From positions 124,001 to 188,000 of the forward strand of contig CANNDC010000004.1 in NCBI GenBank assembly GCA_947503265.1: 64,000 bases of DNA, in the 5' to 3' direction. The translations under genes were made by a program, and so were the position numbers. Of this stretch, positions 51,909-62,602 are shown piece by piece. The stretch is from an uncultured Alteromonadaceae bacterium (lineage in GTDB: Bacteria; Pseudomonadota; Gammaproteobacteria; Enterobacterales; Alteromonadaceae). Position 1 is the first letter of the stretch. Each line of letters starts with the position of its first letter. Under the pieces are notes generated by a model that was given only the letters and a program-made list of their open reading frames with translations, was not told the origin of the DNA and made no database searches.

Positions 51909-52872
51909 CAACTAACACGGCTCTTAACGGCGCCGGATAACCTTCTATTGTTTTTGTGCTATCTTGAGGATCAAGGAAATCAGCCAACGAGAGTGAGTCC
52001 ATCCATTCCGTTTTGCGTTGCTCCTCAACAGTCGTTTTTGCTACGTCTACTACTTTAATATCTTTGAATCCCACCCGTTTCATCCATACTGTTAACGCTT
52101 TTGTACTGGGTAGGTACCAAACATTACGCATTTGTGCATAGCGCTCACCTGCCATCAACACTGTTTGCTCATCACCTTCAACGACTAGGGTTTCTAATAT
52201 CAGTTCTCCACCACTGTGAAGTTGATTTTTTAACTGTTGTAAAAAGTCGATGGGGCTTTTCCGATGGTACAAAACCCCCATTGAAAAAACGGTGTCAAAG
52301 GCGGCTAAATTTGGCATCTGCTCTATGCCTACCGGCAGTAAATGAATATCCTCAGAAGGATTAAAATGTTTAATCGCCTGAAATTGCATTAAAAATAATT
52401 GCGTTGGATCTATACCCACAACTAGCTCAGCTCCTTCGCCTAGCATCCGCCACATGTGATAACCGCTGCCACATCCTACGTCTAATACCTTCCTACTTCG
52501 CAAATTTTGTATGTGGGGTAGCACGCGTTGCCACTTCCAATCTGAACGCCACTCGGTATCAATATGTATCCCGTGGATAGTAAATGGACCCTTTCGCCAA
52601 GGCTTAAATTGCCCCAATAGACCAGCAATTTGCTTTTGCGTGTAATCACTAATGTCTGACTCTTGTCCAAAGGTTACGCTGTCGTGTAAATCGATCATTG
52701 ATACGGGCGTTTTGGGTAATTTACTGAGTAATTTTTGCCATTTCTTGAAGTCGCCATGCAATTGCTGTTTGTGCCATTGCTCTAACTGTGCGGGCAAAAC
52801 GCTTAGCCACGAGCTTAGAGTTGTTCCGGCTATTATTCGGTAAAAATCATCGAACCAAGCTAAATTTTTCAT
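51898..52872 (-). CDS. cmoB: tRNA U34 carboxymethyltransferase CmoB
   Basis: 324 residues. Uses carboxy-SAM to turn 5-hydroxyuridine-34 into cmo5U in tRNA. SAM-fold motif [33 protein letters not shown] and [16 protein letters not shown] are diagnostic. It starts directly at the cmoA stop, so the pair is co-translated. Confidence 0.95.
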   Translation of the reverse strand: MKNLAWFDDFYRIIAGTTLSSWLSVLPAQLEQWHKQQLHGDFKKWQKLLSKLPKTPVSMIDLHDSVTFGQESDISDYTQKQIAGLLGQFKPWRKGPFTIHGIHIDTEWRSDWKWQRVLPHIQNLRSRKVLDVGCGSGYHMWRMLGEGAELVVGIDPTQLFLMQFQAIKHFNPSEDIHLLPVGIEQMPNLAAFDTVFSMGVLYHRKSPIDFLQQLKNQLHSGGELILETLVVEGDEQTVLMAGERYAQMRNVWYLPSTKALTVWMKRVGFKDIKVVDVAKTTVEEQRKTEWMDSLSLADFLDPQDSTKTIEGYPAPLRAVLVASV

Positions 52873-53607
52873 TTATTTTACAGCCACCATAGAAATGAAG
52901 TTAAAGCATGAAAACCACACCATGAGATCATTGAAGCCTGCTGTTTTAATGCGTTCTTCGTGCTGCGCTAGGGTGTCTAATTTCATGACATTTTCGATTG
53001 CAGTGCGTTTCTGACTGATTTCTAACTCGCTGTAACCATTGGTTCGTTTAAATTCATGGTGCAAATCAACCAGCAAATTATCGCCTTGTTCAGTCTTATG
53101 TCTGATTTTTTCCGATAGAATTAATACTCCACCTGAGTTTAACCCTTGATAAATATTATTGATGACCGCTGAGCGTTGCGAGGGATCTAAAAATTGCAAG
53201 GTAAAATTTAACACTACGACTGATGCGTTGGTGATATCCACATTTTGGATATCATCACATAGGGTATGGACAGGAAGTTCTGATTTAAATGCGTGTAAAT
53301 GACGTTCACACTTTTCTATCATAGCCGGAGAATTATCAATGGCGTAAAGATTGCAATTTTTGGCTTTTACGGTTCGTCGCATCGCTAAACTAGCCGAACC
53401 TAGGGAGCAACCTAAATCATATAAGTTTGAATTATCCGTTGCGGTTCGCTTCGCTATCAATCCAATATTATCAATGATGGTGTTGTAACCTGGTACTGAG
53501 CGCTGGATCATATCTGGGAATACATCGACAACCGCTTCATCAAAACAGAAATCGTCAATACGCGTTTTAGGGAGCGAATATATGGTGTCCTTCGCTGTTT
53601 TTGACAT
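52873..53607 (-). CDS. cmoA: Carboxy-S-adenosyl-L-methionine synthase CmoA
   Basis: 244 residues. Makes carboxy-SAM from SAM and prephenate. The Rossmann motif LYDLGCSLGSASLAM (~62-76), AIDNSPAMIEKCERH and VVLNFTLQFLDPSQR match CmoA. It heads the cmoA-cmoB pair; the 282-bp region to the divergent response regulator includes TATAAT at 53737 with no good -35. Confidence 0.94.
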   Translation of the reverse strand: MSKTAKDTIYSLPKTRIDDFCFDEAVVDVFPDMIQRSVPGYNTIIDNIGLIAKRTATDNSNLYDLGCSLGSASLAMRRTVKAKNCNLYAIDNSPAMIEKCERHLHAFKSELPVHTLCDDIQNVDITNASVVVLNFTLQFLDPSQRSAVINNIYQGLNSGGVLILSEKIRHKTEQGDNLLVDLHHEFKRTNGYSELEISQKRTAIENVMKLDTLAQHEERIKTAGFNDLMVWFSCFNFISMVAVK

Positions 53608-53889
53608 AGTTGGATCCAGTATAAATTGGCTAACAAATTATTATTTAGGCGAGGATTTTAACCTCAGCTCGAAATGCAGGCAAACCAAGATGGCGCTTTT
53701 CACGTATTAACTTTAGAAAAAGACAATGTGTACAACTATAATATTAATGTTGGCATTCTCTACTGTACGAGTTTTATGCGTTCGATATCAAATTAATCGC
53801 TTTGACAGCAAAAAACGTTTGGTTCTTAGATGTTTGTGGTTAGACTGTTGGAAATCTATCAAACAAAAATTTTATAGGGTGTATTAACA

Positions 53890-54528
53890 ATGGAAAAGTT
53901 CCTTATAGCGGATGATCACCCGTTATTTCGAGAAGCCTTGAAAGGAGCGTTAGAGCCGTTGTTTCCGACCGCTCAATTTGAAGAGTCAGACAGTCTTGAA
54001 TCTACGTTAGTGATACTAGAAGAGAATACCGATACTTCGTTAATCTTGCTTGATCTAAATATGCCAGGTTGTGAAAATTTTTATGGTTTATTGAGAGTGA
54101 CGAGTGATTTTCCGTCGATTCCCGTTGTGGTGATTTCGGCTAGTGATTCTGTCGCCGTCATTTCCCACGCTATGGGTATGGGCGCCAGTGGCTTTATACC
54201 TAAATCATCATCAACCATGACTATTGCGACCGCGATTAACTCAGTGGTTGCAGGGGACACTTGGCTTCCTGAGGGAATACAAAATAGTATCGACGAAGTC
54301 AGTAATGAACAGTTAGAAATTGCTAATAAAATAGCGACATTAACGCCAAAGCAATTCCAAGTTTTGAAATATCTTCAATCTGGCAAGCTAAATAAGCAAA
54401 TTGCCTACGATATGAATGTGACGGAAGCGACAATTAAAGCGCATATCAGTGCCATTTTTAAGAAATTTGATGTGAATACGCGTACTCAAGCTGTACTATT
54501 AGTTGAAAAATTACAAAACGAAATATAA
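53890..54528 (+). CDS. LuxR/FixJ-family response regulator (orphan)
   Basis: 212 residues: receiver domain (~1-120; acidic pocket ADDH, phospho-acceptor Asp in LILLDLNMPG, Lys in GFIPKSS) and a C-terminal LuxR helix-turn-helix (~148-205; LTPKQFQVLKYLQSGKLNKQ, VTEATIKAHISAIFKKF). No sensor kinase is nearby, so the signal is unknown. It is followed 8 bp later by add, which suggests co-transcription. Confidence 0.9.
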   Translation: MEKFLIADDHPLFREALKGALEPLFPTAQFEESDSLESTLVILEENTDTSLILLDLNMPGCENFYGLLRVTSDFPSIPVVVISASDSVAVISHAMGMGASGFIPKSSSTMTIATAINSVVAGDTWLPEGIQNSIDEVSNEQLEIANKIATLTPKQFQVLKYLQSGKLNKQIAYDMNVTEATIKAHISAIFKKFDVNTRTQAVLLVEKLQNEI

Positions 54529-54536
54529 TCCTATCT

Positions 54537-55538
54537 ATGATAAACGCATCCCTTCCTTTGGTTGATTTACATCGACATTTAGACGGTAATATCAAGCCTG
54601 AGCTGATCTGGTCTTTAGCTCAAAAACATAACATCGAAATTAATGCAAAAAACCTATTTGATGTTGAACAACTTACGCAAATACATGACAAAACCAGTGA
54701 TTTGTTGGCGTTTTTAGCCAAGCTTGACGTCGGCGTATCAGTGTTGGCTGATTTAGACGCTTGTTATGCTGTTGCTTACGAAAATATGCGAGATGCTAGG
54801 GCGTCTGGGTTGGATTATGTAGAACTTCGATTTTCACCTTATTATATGGCGGAAAAGCACAATTTAAACGTAGCTGACGTGGTGAGTGCAGTGATTGATG
54901 GCACCCGAGCAGGACAAAAAGAGTTTTCAGTCAAAGCCAATTTAATCGGTATTCTAAGCCGAACATATGGTGTTGATATCTGTTCTGAGGAACTGCAGGC
55001 GTTATTAGAGTACAAGCATCACATTACAGCCCTTGACCTTGCAGGCGATGAACTTGGTTTCCCAGCAGAAATGTTTGTTGACCACTTCATGAAAGGCAGA
55101 GATGCAGGGTGGCAAATCTCTGTGCATGCTGGGGAAGCAGATGGACCTCAAAGTATTTGGAATGCTATTCACAAGTTGGGAGCAACTCGTATCGGACACG
55201 GTGTTGCCGCGATACATGATGAAAAATTGATGGCTTATATGGCATCAAACGAAATCGCTATTGAATCCTGTCCAACATCGAACTATCAAACTGCCACAGT
55301 CAAAAACCTTAAAAAGCATCCTATGCCGACCTTCCTTAAAAAAGGCATGCTGGTGACACTTAACACCGATGATCCAGCTGTATCTAATATCGATATCGCC
55401 CATGAATATCGGGTTGCTCACCAAGAGTTAGGGTTAACCGAAAAGCAACTAGAGCAAGTACAATTGAATGGAGTGAAAGCCGCTTTTTTGTCTGAGCAAG
55501 AAAAAACGCAGCTTCTAAATAGTAAAAAGCCCCAATAA
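54537..55538 (+). CDS. add: Adenosine deaminase
   Basis: 333 residues. Zinc ligands in DLHRHLDGN (H12, H14), the proton-shuttle region ISVHAGEADGPQS, GATRIGHGVA and LNTDDPAVSNID are present. Converts adenosine to inosine for purine salvage. Its stop codon lies inside the loop of the hairpin that ends the convergent fadE. Confidence 0.93.
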   Translation: MINASLPLVDLHRHLDGNIKPELIWSLAQKHNIEINAKNLFDVEQLTQIHDKTSDLLAFLAKLDVGVSVLADLDACYAVAYENMRDARASGLDYVELRFSPYYMAEKHNLNVADVVSAVIDGTRAGQKEFSVKANLIGILSRTYGVDICSEELQALLEYKHHITALDLAGDELGFPAEMFVDHFMKGRDAGWQISVHAGEADGPQSIWNAIHKLGATRIGHGVAAIHDEKLMAYMASNEIAIESCPTSNYQTATVKNLKKHPMPTFLKKGMLVTLNTDDPAVSNIDIAHEYRVAHQELGLTEKQLEQVQLNGVKAAFLSEQEKTQLLNSKKPQ

Positions 55539-55546
55539 ATGGGGCT
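55522..55546 (-). terminator. Terminator for fadE
   Basis: AGCCCC, AATAAAT loop, GGGGCT; on the minus strand it is followed by TTTTTACT. It lies 24 bases past the fadE stop and overlaps the last codons of add. Confidence 0.8.
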
Positions 55547-55569
55547 AATGTTGAGTACAGGTTACTAAT

Positions 55570-58041
55570 CTAAGCCGCTTTTTTAGCTCGCGGTTTACGC
55601 TTGGCTTTAGGCTTAACTTCCTTGTCTGCTATAACCAATTCCTGATGATCGAAGTCATCAACGTTGATCATGTGTAGACGGCCTTTTTCAGCACGTTTTA
55701 ACAATTCGGCCTGATTAATATCAATGGCGCCAAGTTCTAAGCCTTTTTCCGCTAATAGGTCCAATTGGGTAAAGGAGAATCTTTCGTTAGCCGCCTTACA
55801 AACAATATCGTATATTTCTTCGGCTGCTAATACGTCATCTAGTATTTGCTCAATCTCTCCCATCATATTACCTTCATCTCGACCGAGGTATTGGCCGTTA
55901 GCCAATCTAGTACGAGCTTCGCCTGGAGTTTGCAGTATTGTAGCAATTTGGTGATCTAGCTCATCTGAAGGTCGTTGATATTTTTTACCAAATGGCATGA
56001 TGACGGTCTTTAACCCTAGAGATAACGCCTTATTTGGGAAGTTATCTAGCAATTCAGACATTGAGGTTTCAAGATTCTTCATACAATCTTGCATTGCCCA
56101 ATGGAGCAGCGGTAAATCTTGCTGTTGTCTGCCTTGATCATCAAACTTTTTCAAAATGGCAGAACCTAAGTACAAATAACTGAGAATGTCGCCTAACCTT
56201 GCTGATAAACGTTCGCGCCGTTTTAACTCTCCACCTAGCACACCCATGGCCACATCGGATAACAAAGCCATGTTGGCGCTGTAACGCTTCATATCGCGAT
56301 AGTAGGACTTAGTGGCGTCATCAAACGGTGAGTCTGCTGTTATCGAACCTGTAATGCCAAACCAAAGGCTTCTAAAGAAGTTGCTCATAGCAAAACCAAT
56401 ATGTCCAAATAGAGCATCATCAAATTCTTTCAACCCTTCATGGCGATCTTGATTGCCGGCAGCGTACATTTCTTTAAGCACAAAAGGATGGCACCGTATC
56501 GCGCCTTGTCCATAGATCATCATATTGCGAGTAAGGATATTGGCACCTTCAACCGTAATGGCTATCGGTGCACCTTGATAAGCGCGACCCAAATAGTTGT
56601 TGGGGCCTAACATAATTCCTTTACCGCCATGCACATCCATTGAGTCGTTCACGACCACCCGCATTTTTTCAGTCAAGTGATACTTACAAATAGCAGAGAT
56701 GACAGAGGGTTTTTCACCGAGATCTACGCCTTTGGTTGAGAGGCTAGTGACCGCGTCCATCATGTATGCATTGCCGCCAATGCGACCAAGCATTTCCTCT
56801 ATGCCCTCCATTTTACCTACTGGCATTTTGAATTGACGACGGATTCTTGCATAGGCTCCTGTGGCTAGCGCCATAGTCTTGGCACCGCCAGCCGAAGTTG
56901 AGGGTAGGGTAATGCAACGACCAACTGATAAGCATTCCACTAGCATGCGCCAACCTTGTCCGGCCATTTCAGCTCCGCCAATGATAAAGTCGATAGGAAC
57001 GAAAATGTTTTCACCTTGTAAAGGGCCATTTTGGAAAGGTACATTCAGAGGAAGGTGACGTCTTCCAATCTCTAACCCTTTTGTGTCTCTTGGAATAAGG
57101 GCACAAGTAATACCCAAATCCTCATTTTCACCTAGCAATTTATCTGGATCATAAAGTTTAAAGGCCAAGCCCACTACAGTCGCTACAGGCGCTAAGGTTA
57201 TGTAGCGTTTGTTGAAGGTTAATGTCATACCTAACACTTCTTTTCCTTCCCACATACCTTTGCATAATATGCCTTTGTCTGGGATAGCGCCTGCATCCGA
57301 GCCAGCTTCTGGTCCGGTTAACGCAAAACAGGGAATTTCCTCTCCTTTGGCTAGACGAGGAAGATAGAAATCTTGCTGTTCTGTCGTTCCATAGTGTTGT
57401 AATAGTTCACCTGGCCCTAATGAATTTGGCACACCCACAGTCGTTGCGAGTACCGCATTAGTACCAGATAATTTTTGCAAAACACGTGATTGCGCATAAG
57501 CAGAGAATGCTAATCCACCGTATTTTTTCTTAATTATCATTGCGAAAAATTTGTGGTCTTTTAAAAATTGCCACACTTCAGGAGATAGGTCTGCGCTTTT
57601 ATGGTGAATTTCCCAGTCATCTACCATTCTACAAACTTCTTCAACTGGCCCATCTAAAAATGCCTGCTCTTCGGCACTAAGAACCGCTTTAGGAATAGAG
57701 TGAAGTTGTTTCCAGTTAGGGTTGCCACTAAAAATCTCACCGTCCCACCATACAGTTCCTGCATCAATCGCTTCTTGTTCAGTAGACGACATTTCAGGCA
57801 TGATTTTCCGATACATGGCGAGTATAGGTTTGGTGAGATGCTCTTGTCTTAAGGACGGTATATTTAGTACCGCAGCAATCGCGGCGAAAAATAACCATGA
57901 GAAAAAGCTGACATAGCCCAAGGTTGTGCCTAAAAGTAACGCTAAGCCAACAATGATTGTTGCATTGAAAAGCTTAACGCGAAGAAAACTAACTAGACCG
58001 AGAGTGCCTACTACAGTAAGCAACCAAAATAATACGCCCAT
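55570..58041 (-). CDS. fadE: Acyl-CoA dehydrogenase FadE
   Basis: 823 residues, the long gammaproteobacterial FadE: two N-terminal hydrophobic helices (~1-50), an acyl-CoA dehydrogenase core (~100-530; [37 protein letters not shown]) and a ~290-residue C-terminal domain. First step of beta-oxidation, inner-membrane-associated. The tail is very basic ([14 protein letters not shown]). A FadR-like core lies 29 bp before the start. Confidence 0.95.
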   Translation of the reverse strand: MGVLFWLLTVVGTLGLVSFLRVKLFNATIIVGLALLLGTTLGYVSFFSWLFFAAIAAVLNIPSLRQEHLTKPILAMYRKIMPEMSSTEQEAIDAGTVWWDGEIFSGNPNWKQLHSIPKAVLSAEEQAFLDGPVEEVCRMVDDWEIHHKSADLSPEVWQFLKDHKFFAMIIKKKYGGLAFSAYAQSRVLQKLSGTNAVLATTVGVPNSLGPGELLQHYGTTEQQDFYLPRLAKGEEIPCFALTGPEAGSDAGAIPDKGILCKGMWEGKEVLGMTLTFNKRYITLAPVATVVGLAFKLYDPDKLLGENEDLGITCALIPRDTKGLEIGRRHLPLNVPFQNGPLQGENIFVPIDFIIGGAEMAGQGWRMLVECLSVGRCITLPSTSAGGAKTMALATGAYARIRRQFKMPVGKMEGIEEMLGRIGGNAYMMDAVTSLSTKGVDLGEKPSVISAICKYHLTEKMRVVVNDSMDVHGGKGIMLGPNNYLGRAYQGAPIAITVEGANILTRNMMIYGQGAIRCHPFVLKEMYAAGNQDRHEGLKEFDDALFGHIGFAMSNFFRSLWFGITGSITADSPFDDATKSYYRDMKRYSANMALLSDVAMGVLGGELKRRERLSARLGDILSYLYLGSAILKKFDDQGRQQQDLPLLHWAMQDCMKNLETSMSELLDNFPNKALSLGLKTVIMPFGKKYQRPSDELDHQIATILQTPGEARTRLANGQYLGRDEGNMMGEIEQILDDVLAAEEIYDIVCKAANERFSFTQLDLLAEKGLELGAIDINQAELLKRAEKGRLHMINVDDFDHQELVIADKEVKPKAKRKPRAKKAA

Positions 58042-58063
58042 TTACACACCTATTGTTAATCTG

Positions 58064-58082
58064 ATTGGAGGTCTGACCACGT
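58064..58082. promoter_or_regulatory. FadR-like operator upstream of fadE
   Basis: GGTCTGACC at 58070-58078 is identical to the core of the FadR operator; the flanks (ATTGGA and ACGTA) match poorly. Its position 29 bp before fadE fits repression released by long-chain acyl-CoA. No PsrA-type site is seen instead. Confidence 0.45.
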
Positions 58083-58213
58083 ATGTGCAAAGTAGTATTA
58101 TCTAACGGAAAAATCAAGCTATTTAGCAACAATTGGTTAACAATACCACCAACGACCCGTTAGAAAGTAATGAAGAGCGAAGATAGGTTTGCTTAAAATA
58201 TTAATTGAAGGGG

Positions 58214-58927
58214 CTAATTACCAATATTACCGACAAACTCAGAAAGCTGAATGTCACCTTGTTCTTCGCCTTCTTTGAATTGTTGTAGACGGACCAATTG
58301 ATAATTTAATTTAGGCGCGAACCACGCATAAGTTTCCCGCTTGTTAGTATCGCGAGCGATCTTTACCTTGATACCTTCCAAGGAACCATAAGGTAATTCG
58401 AGCTTTTCTTTGCCAAGAACAATGATCCGGTAGTGGCGTAGTTCACCACGTGTATTGACAATGTCATATTCGAATTCTTCGCGTCCTTTCGCTAATTGCG
58501 ACTGAATGTCGAGACGATAGAGCTGATTGTCAAACTGCCCTTCCCAAGGAATGGTGGTTTTATTGTCATTAATTGTGATTTGCTGAGCTTTGGAGTCAAA
58601 CTCGGCGACTAACTCTTTATCAGAACCAAAACCGGTTCTTTCATAACTATATTTGAAAGGAATAAATTTGTTGTTGTCGTAGGTAAATAAGCTGACTTCC
58701 TGTCTTTTATCGGAAAGGAAAAAGATAGACACTTTTGATTGATAAGAAACCCGGTAGCGTTTTCGGCCTAAAGATTCTAGCTTTATTGAGGCCTGACCTA
58801 ACTCTTTACCAAATTGGAAGGCTTTGTATTTTGCTTCAAACTCGTTAAGTTCTTCAGTCGCTTGAACTTGAGATAGGCTCATCAAGCAAATCAGTAAAAC
58901 TACTGAAAGCTTGTTAATCAGTCGCAT
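58214..58927 (-). CDS. DUF3108 domain exported protein
   Basis: 237 residues from MRLINKLSVVLLICLMSLSQ with a signal peptide ending QVQA (~23). A beta-rich body (YRVSYQSKVSIFFLSDKRQE; ETYAWFAPKLNYQLVRLQQ) typifies DUF3108, function unknown. This start overlaps purN by 14 bases; the start at 58954 would add nine residues before the signal peptide and is less likely. Last gene of purM-purN-DUF3108. Confidence 0.82.
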   Translation of the reverse strand: MRLINKLSVVLLICLMSLSQVQATEELNEFEAKYKAFQFGKELGQASIKLESLGRKRYRVSYQSKVSIFFLSDKRQEVSLFTYDNNKFIPFKYSYERTGFGSDKELVAEFDSKAQQITINDNKTTIPWEGQFDNQLYRLDIQSQLAKGREEFEYDIVNTRGELRHYRIIVLGKEKLELPYGSLEGIKVKIARDTNKRETYAWFAPKLNYQLVRLQQFKEGEEQGDIQLSEFVGNIGN

Positions 58928-59564
58928 ACCCAGATTCTGAAAGCTCGTTTCCATCCAATACAGCCTTATTATTTTTCATTGTTAAACGCTTCTGGCAAAA
59001 CCAGTCTACAACAATTGGAAATATATTTCGTTCTTGTTCTTGTACTCGTTGTGCAAGTTCTTCTGCATTATCATTTTCAAACACCGGCACCTTAGATTGA
59101 ATTATCACCGGTCCACCATCAAGATCCGGGGTGACAAAATGCACAGATGCACCGTGTTCTTTATCTCCCGCATCCAACGCTTTCTGATGCGTATTCAGGC
59201 CTTTGTACTTAGGTAATAGAGAAGGGTGTATGTTAATCATCCTTCCTTCAAAAGATTGCACAAAATCAGCCGTCAAAATGCGCATGAAACCTGCTAATAC
59301 GACTAGCCCCGGCTGAAAATGTTCAATTTGCTTTTGTAACAAATTATCATATGCCTCTCGGGTATCGAAATTTTTATGGTCTATACAGATAGCTTCGATA
59401 TTGGCATTTTTAGCACGTTCTAAACCATAGGCATTGGGGCGGTTAGATATTACCGCAACCACTTTACCTATTGTTGCGCGCGACTCAAAATAATCAATGA
59501 TGGCCTGAAGATTTGAGCCATTACCGGATATTAATACAACAATAGGTACTGCACTTGCTTCCAT
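58914..59564 (-). CDS. purN: Phosphoribosylglycinamide formyltransferase PurN
   Basis: 216 residues. Transfers formyl from 10-formyl-THF to GAR in purine synthesis. GNGSNLQAIIDYF (~14-26), the catalytic Asn-His in INIHPSLLPKYKGLNTH (~106-122) and GASVHFVTPDLDGGPVI are intact. It starts at the base after the purM stop. Confidence 0.95.
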   Translation of the reverse strand: MEASAVPIVVLISGNGSNLQAIIDYFESRATIGKVVAVISNRPNAYGLERAKNANIEAICIDHKNFDTREAYDNLLQKQIEHFQPGLVVLAGFMRILTADFVQSFEGRMINIHPSLLPKYKGLNTHQKALDAGDKEHGASVHFVTPDLDGGPVIIQSKVPVFENDNAEELAQRVQEQERNIFPIVVDWFCQKRLTMKNNKAVLDGNELSESGYATD

Positions 59565-60602
59565 TTATTTAATCTCTACTTGCTCGTCGCCGCTAGTGGT
59601 TTCTATGTGACCGATTTGCCACGCTTTTTCACCTTCTGCTCGCAAACAACTTAAAGCATGTTCAACAGATTCCTGCGGTAATGCGATGATCAAGCCGACA
59701 CCACAATTAAAGGTTCTGAACATTTCATGGTCGGTAATGTTGCCATTGGATTGAATCCAGTTAAACACATCAGGACGTTGCCAACTATTGCCGTCAATCA
59801 CTGCTTTCATATTGTTAGGTAATACTCGAGGAATGTTTTCCCAGAAGCCACCACCGGTAATGTGCGAAATAGCATGAACTGACGTGGTTTCGAGTAATTT
59901 CAGAACGGATTTTACGTAAATTTTTGTAGGTTCTAGTAAATGCTCGGCTAGGGTTGAACCTTGGAATTCTTGTTGTGTATCAGCGCCACTTACCTCTAAT
60001 ACTTTGCGAATCAAAGAATATCCGTTCGAGTGGGGACCAGACGAACCCAACGCAATAATCGCATCGCCATCAGCGACTTTAGTACCATCAATGACCTTTT
60101 CTGCTTCTACTACGCCGACACAAAAGCCAGCGACGTCATAATCTTCACCATGATACATTCCCGGCATTTCGGCAGTTTCACCACCAATTAATGCACATCC
60201 TGAAAGCTCACAGCCAGCGCCAATCCCTTTGATGACCTCTGCTGCGGTATCGATATCGAGTTTTCCAGTAGCATAGTAATCGAGGAAAAATAAAGGCTCT
60301 GCACCTTGAACGATCAAATCGTTTACACACATAGCAACTAGATCGATACCAACACCAAAATGCTGCTTAAGGTCCATTGCCAGTCTAAGTTTCGTGCCAA
60401 CACCATCAGTGCCAGAAACCAATAGTGGATTTTTATATTTAGTGGGAATTGAACAAAGCGCACCAAATCCGCCTAGTCCACCTTTAACTTCTGGTCGGTG
60501 GGTTTTTTTAGTAACAGATTTTATTCTGTCAACAAGTTGATTACCGGCATCTATATCAACACCTGCGTCTTTGTAACTAAGAGATGGTCTGGAGTCGCTC
60601 AC
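59565..60602 (-). CDS. purM: Phosphoribosylformylglycinamidine cyclo-ligase PurM
   Basis: 345 residues. Forms AIR from FGAM with [23 protein letters not shown], the [14 protein letters not shown] segment, [11 protein letters not shown] and [16 protein letters not shown] are diagnostic. GTG start with AGGAAAA upstream. Heads the purM-purN-DUF3108 operon; no PurR box is recognised in the 149-bp upstream gap. Confidence 0.96.
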   Translation of the reverse strand: MSDSRPSLSYKDAGVDIDAGNQLVDRIKSVTKKTHRPEVKGGLGGFGALCSIPTKYKNPLLVSGTDGVGTKLRLAMDLKQHFGVGIDLVAMCVNDLIVQGAEPLFFLDYYATGKLDIDTAAEVIKGIGAGCELSGCALIGGETAEMPGMYHGEDYDVAGFCVGVVEAEKVIDGTKVADGDAIIALGSSGPHSNGYSLIRKVLEVSGADTQQEFQGSTLAEHLLEPTKIYVKSVLKLLETTSVHAISHITGGGFWENIPRVLPNNMKAVIDGNSWQRPDVFNWIQSNGNITDHEMFRTFNCGVGLIIALPQESVEHALSCLRAEGEKAWQIGHIETTSGDEQVEIK

Positions 60603-60751
60603 GATTTTCCTCGGTGAAAAATTTTGCGGATTTTATCAGTATGATTAAACAAAAGGTACCTAAAATGTCATTCATGCTAATCAATTAGTGAAATTTTCGG
60701 ATAAATCAAAGACAATAATCAACTTCAAAGGTTTGGGAGTACTAATAACCT

Positions 60752-61804
60752 ATGTATCGTATGCTTAAATTCTTCGCTTTTCTGCAAATATTTTGTTTGA
60801 GTTTCACGGCTCAAGCCATTGTCATCGATAATTTGTATGAGGCGAAGGTTGAAATACAAGATCAAACTCAACGCTCACAAGACGCAGCTATAAAAAGAGC
60901 GTTTAGATTAGTGCTGGTTAAAGTAAGTGGCAATCGCGAATTACTCCGTGATGAAACGATTAAACGCCATATACAAAATGCTAAGTCATTCTTGCTGTCA
61001 TATCAGTTCGACATTCAACCTGAGAAAATATTTTATGAAGCTGAATTTGATGCGCAAAGTGTTGAAAAAATAATACGTTTCGCGGGTTTTCCAATTTGGG
61101 GTAAACATCGACCAGATTCAATCATATGGCTAGCGCTACAGGATCCAGATTCAAAGGAACGTGAATTGATCACCAGAAACAATGAGCAAGATGAATTGTT
61201 TGAAGAAGCGCTTGAAACTGCCGTGAAACGAGGAGTTGGCATTAATTTCCCCGTATTGGATCTAATTGACTTACAACAAGTCAGTGTTTATGACGTTTGG
61301 AATAGTTTCACTCAGACCATTGTAGAAGCGAGCGAGCGATACCCAGTAGACTTTATTGTTTCTGCCAGCATATTCAGTCGTCATGAAGAATCATGGGTAG
61401 GGCAGTGGACGATTGCTCACAAAGGTCGTTTTTATTCAGGCGAAATTGATAGAAAAACGCCGGATTCGGTGCTTAGTGAATTAGTTGAAATACTCGCTGA
61501 TAAGCAATCTGAACAATACGCATTAGGCACCTCTGACATCAGTGATGAAAAAGTGAGTATTGTTGTCGGCAATATTAATAAACTGTCTAAATACATTGAA
61601 GTGAGCGATTTTTTAAATTCATTAACTCTCGTTCTGAACTCGACTTTGGTTGAACAGGACGGCAATAAGGGAATCTTTGAGTTGGAGTTGTTTGGTGATG
61701 AAGAGGATCTTGTTAGCGCATTGCTCCTGGATGATCGTATCAGTGTAAAACAGCAAGAATCTGATACAAGTGCAACGCAGTTGGAATATGTTTGGAACAA
61801 CTAG
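60752..61804 (+). CDS. DUF2066 domain exported protein
   Basis: 350 residues with a signal peptide (~1-22, LSFTAQA). YEAKVEIQDQTQRSQDAAIK and VLVKVSGNRELLRD mark DUF2066, which sits next to purM or hda in many gammaproteobacteria. Function unknown. Its TAG stop overlaps the hda GTG start. Confidence 0.85.
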   Translation: MYRMLKFFAFLQIFCLSFTAQAIVIDNLYEAKVEIQDQTQRSQDAAIKRAFRLVLVKVSGNRELLRDETIKRHIQNAKSFLLSYQFDIQPEKIFYEAEFDAQSVEKIIRFAGFPIWGKHRPDSIIWLALQDPDSKERELITRNNEQDELFEEALETAVKRGVGINFPVLDLIDLQQVSVYDVWNSFTQTIVEASERYPVDFIVSASIFSRHEESWVGQWTIAHKGRFYSGEIDRKTPDSVLSELVEILADKQSEQYALGTSDISDEKVSIVVGNINKLSKYIEVSDFLNSLTLVLNSTLVEQDGNKGIFELELFGDEEDLVSALLLDDRISVKQQESDTSATQLEYVWNN

Positions 61805-62514
61805 TGACACAGCAACTTCCTCTTGATATCGCTTTACCTGATGATTGTAAGTTGTCAAATTTTGTTGTGGGTGATAATTCGTTACTTTTTAATTATTGTG
61901 AATCATTATTATCGAAGAACACGAATTACACCGATGCCAATGCGTTAACCTTTATAAGTGGCGATAGAGGGACGGGTAAAAGTCACTTACTTGTCGGCTT
62001 GTGCCATCTTGCTGCAAAAAGACAATTAACACATTTCTATCTCGAGTTATCTGACCATATGACGTTTCCCGCTGAGATTCTTGATGGATTAGAAAATATT
62101 AATCTGTTGTGTATTGATAACATCGATGCGATAGAAGACGATGAAAATTGGCAACGAGCTCTGTTTGACCTAATCAACCGTTGTCGTGAGACCCGCCATA
62201 CCAAGCTTGTATTAAGTGCTTTAAAAGGGCCAAAAATGTTTGAAATGGCCTTACCTGATTTGACCTCGAGACTTTCCTGGGGGACAAGTTTTACCATTAA
62301 ACCTCTTACAGATTCGCAATGCCAACAAGCTATTAAACTAAAAGCAAATGAAAGAGGTATGAATATATCCGATCAGGTGGCACGCTTTTTAATGTTACAT
62401 ACCACCCGAGACATGCGAAGTTTGGTCACTACACTCGATATTTTAGATAGTAAAACCCTACAAGAAAAACGAAAGCTCTCAGTGCCATTCATTAAACAAG
62501 TCTTAGGTATATAA
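61804..62514 (+). CDS. hda: DnaA inactivator Hda
   Basis: 236 residues. With the DNA-loaded beta clamp it stimulates ATP hydrolysis by DnaA. The N-terminal clamp-binding segment is TQQLPLDIALPDD; the AAA+ core has GDRGTGKSHLLVGL (P-loop), LLCIDNIDAI (Walker B) and the TTRDMRSLVTTLDIL region of sensor II. The GTG at 61804 overlaps the previous stop as TAGTG, preferred to a TTG at 61792. Confidence 0.92.
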   Translation: MTQQLPLDIALPDDCKLSNFVVGDNSLLFNYCESLLSKNTNYTDANALTFISGDRGTGKSHLLVGLCHLAAKRQLTHFYLELSDHMTFPAEILDGLENINLLCIDNIDAIEDDENWQRALFDLINRCRETRHTKLVLSALKGPKMFEMALPDLTSRLSWGTSFTIKPLTDSQCQQAIKLKANERGMNISDQVARFLMLHTTRDMRSLVTTLDILDSKTLQEKRKLSVPFIKQVLGI

Positions 62515-62598
62515 CCTGAACCCTAGCTAGAACTAAACATAGAATTAAACTATGTAATTCAAGCCGGTAGCTAATTTCTTATCCAGAGTTCAGGTTAT
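62511..62598. repeat. 88-bp inverted-repeat element between hda and the metalloprotein gene
   Basis: ATAACCTGAACCCT (62511-62524) and AGAGTTCAGGTTAT (62585-62598) match at 13 of 14 positions as an inverted repeat. Inside is a second stem ACATAG/CTATGT (62537-62555). It includes the hda stop and ends 4 bases before the stop of the convergent gene. It may be a MITE-like insertion or a branched terminator; no target duplication is clear. Confidence 0.6.
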
Positions 62599-62602
62599 TT
62601 AA

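Noticed and set aside
60603..60751. PurR operator before purM
   Set aside because: No sequence close to the ACGCAAACGTTTGCGT palindrome was found.
61432..61800. 122-codon frame antisense to the DUF2066 gene
   Set aside because: Serine-rich shadow frame typical of the opposite strand of a real gene.
62511..62598. tRNA-like cloverleaf
   Set aside because: Length and outer stem are suggestive, but no anticodon arm or standard T and D loops can be drawn.
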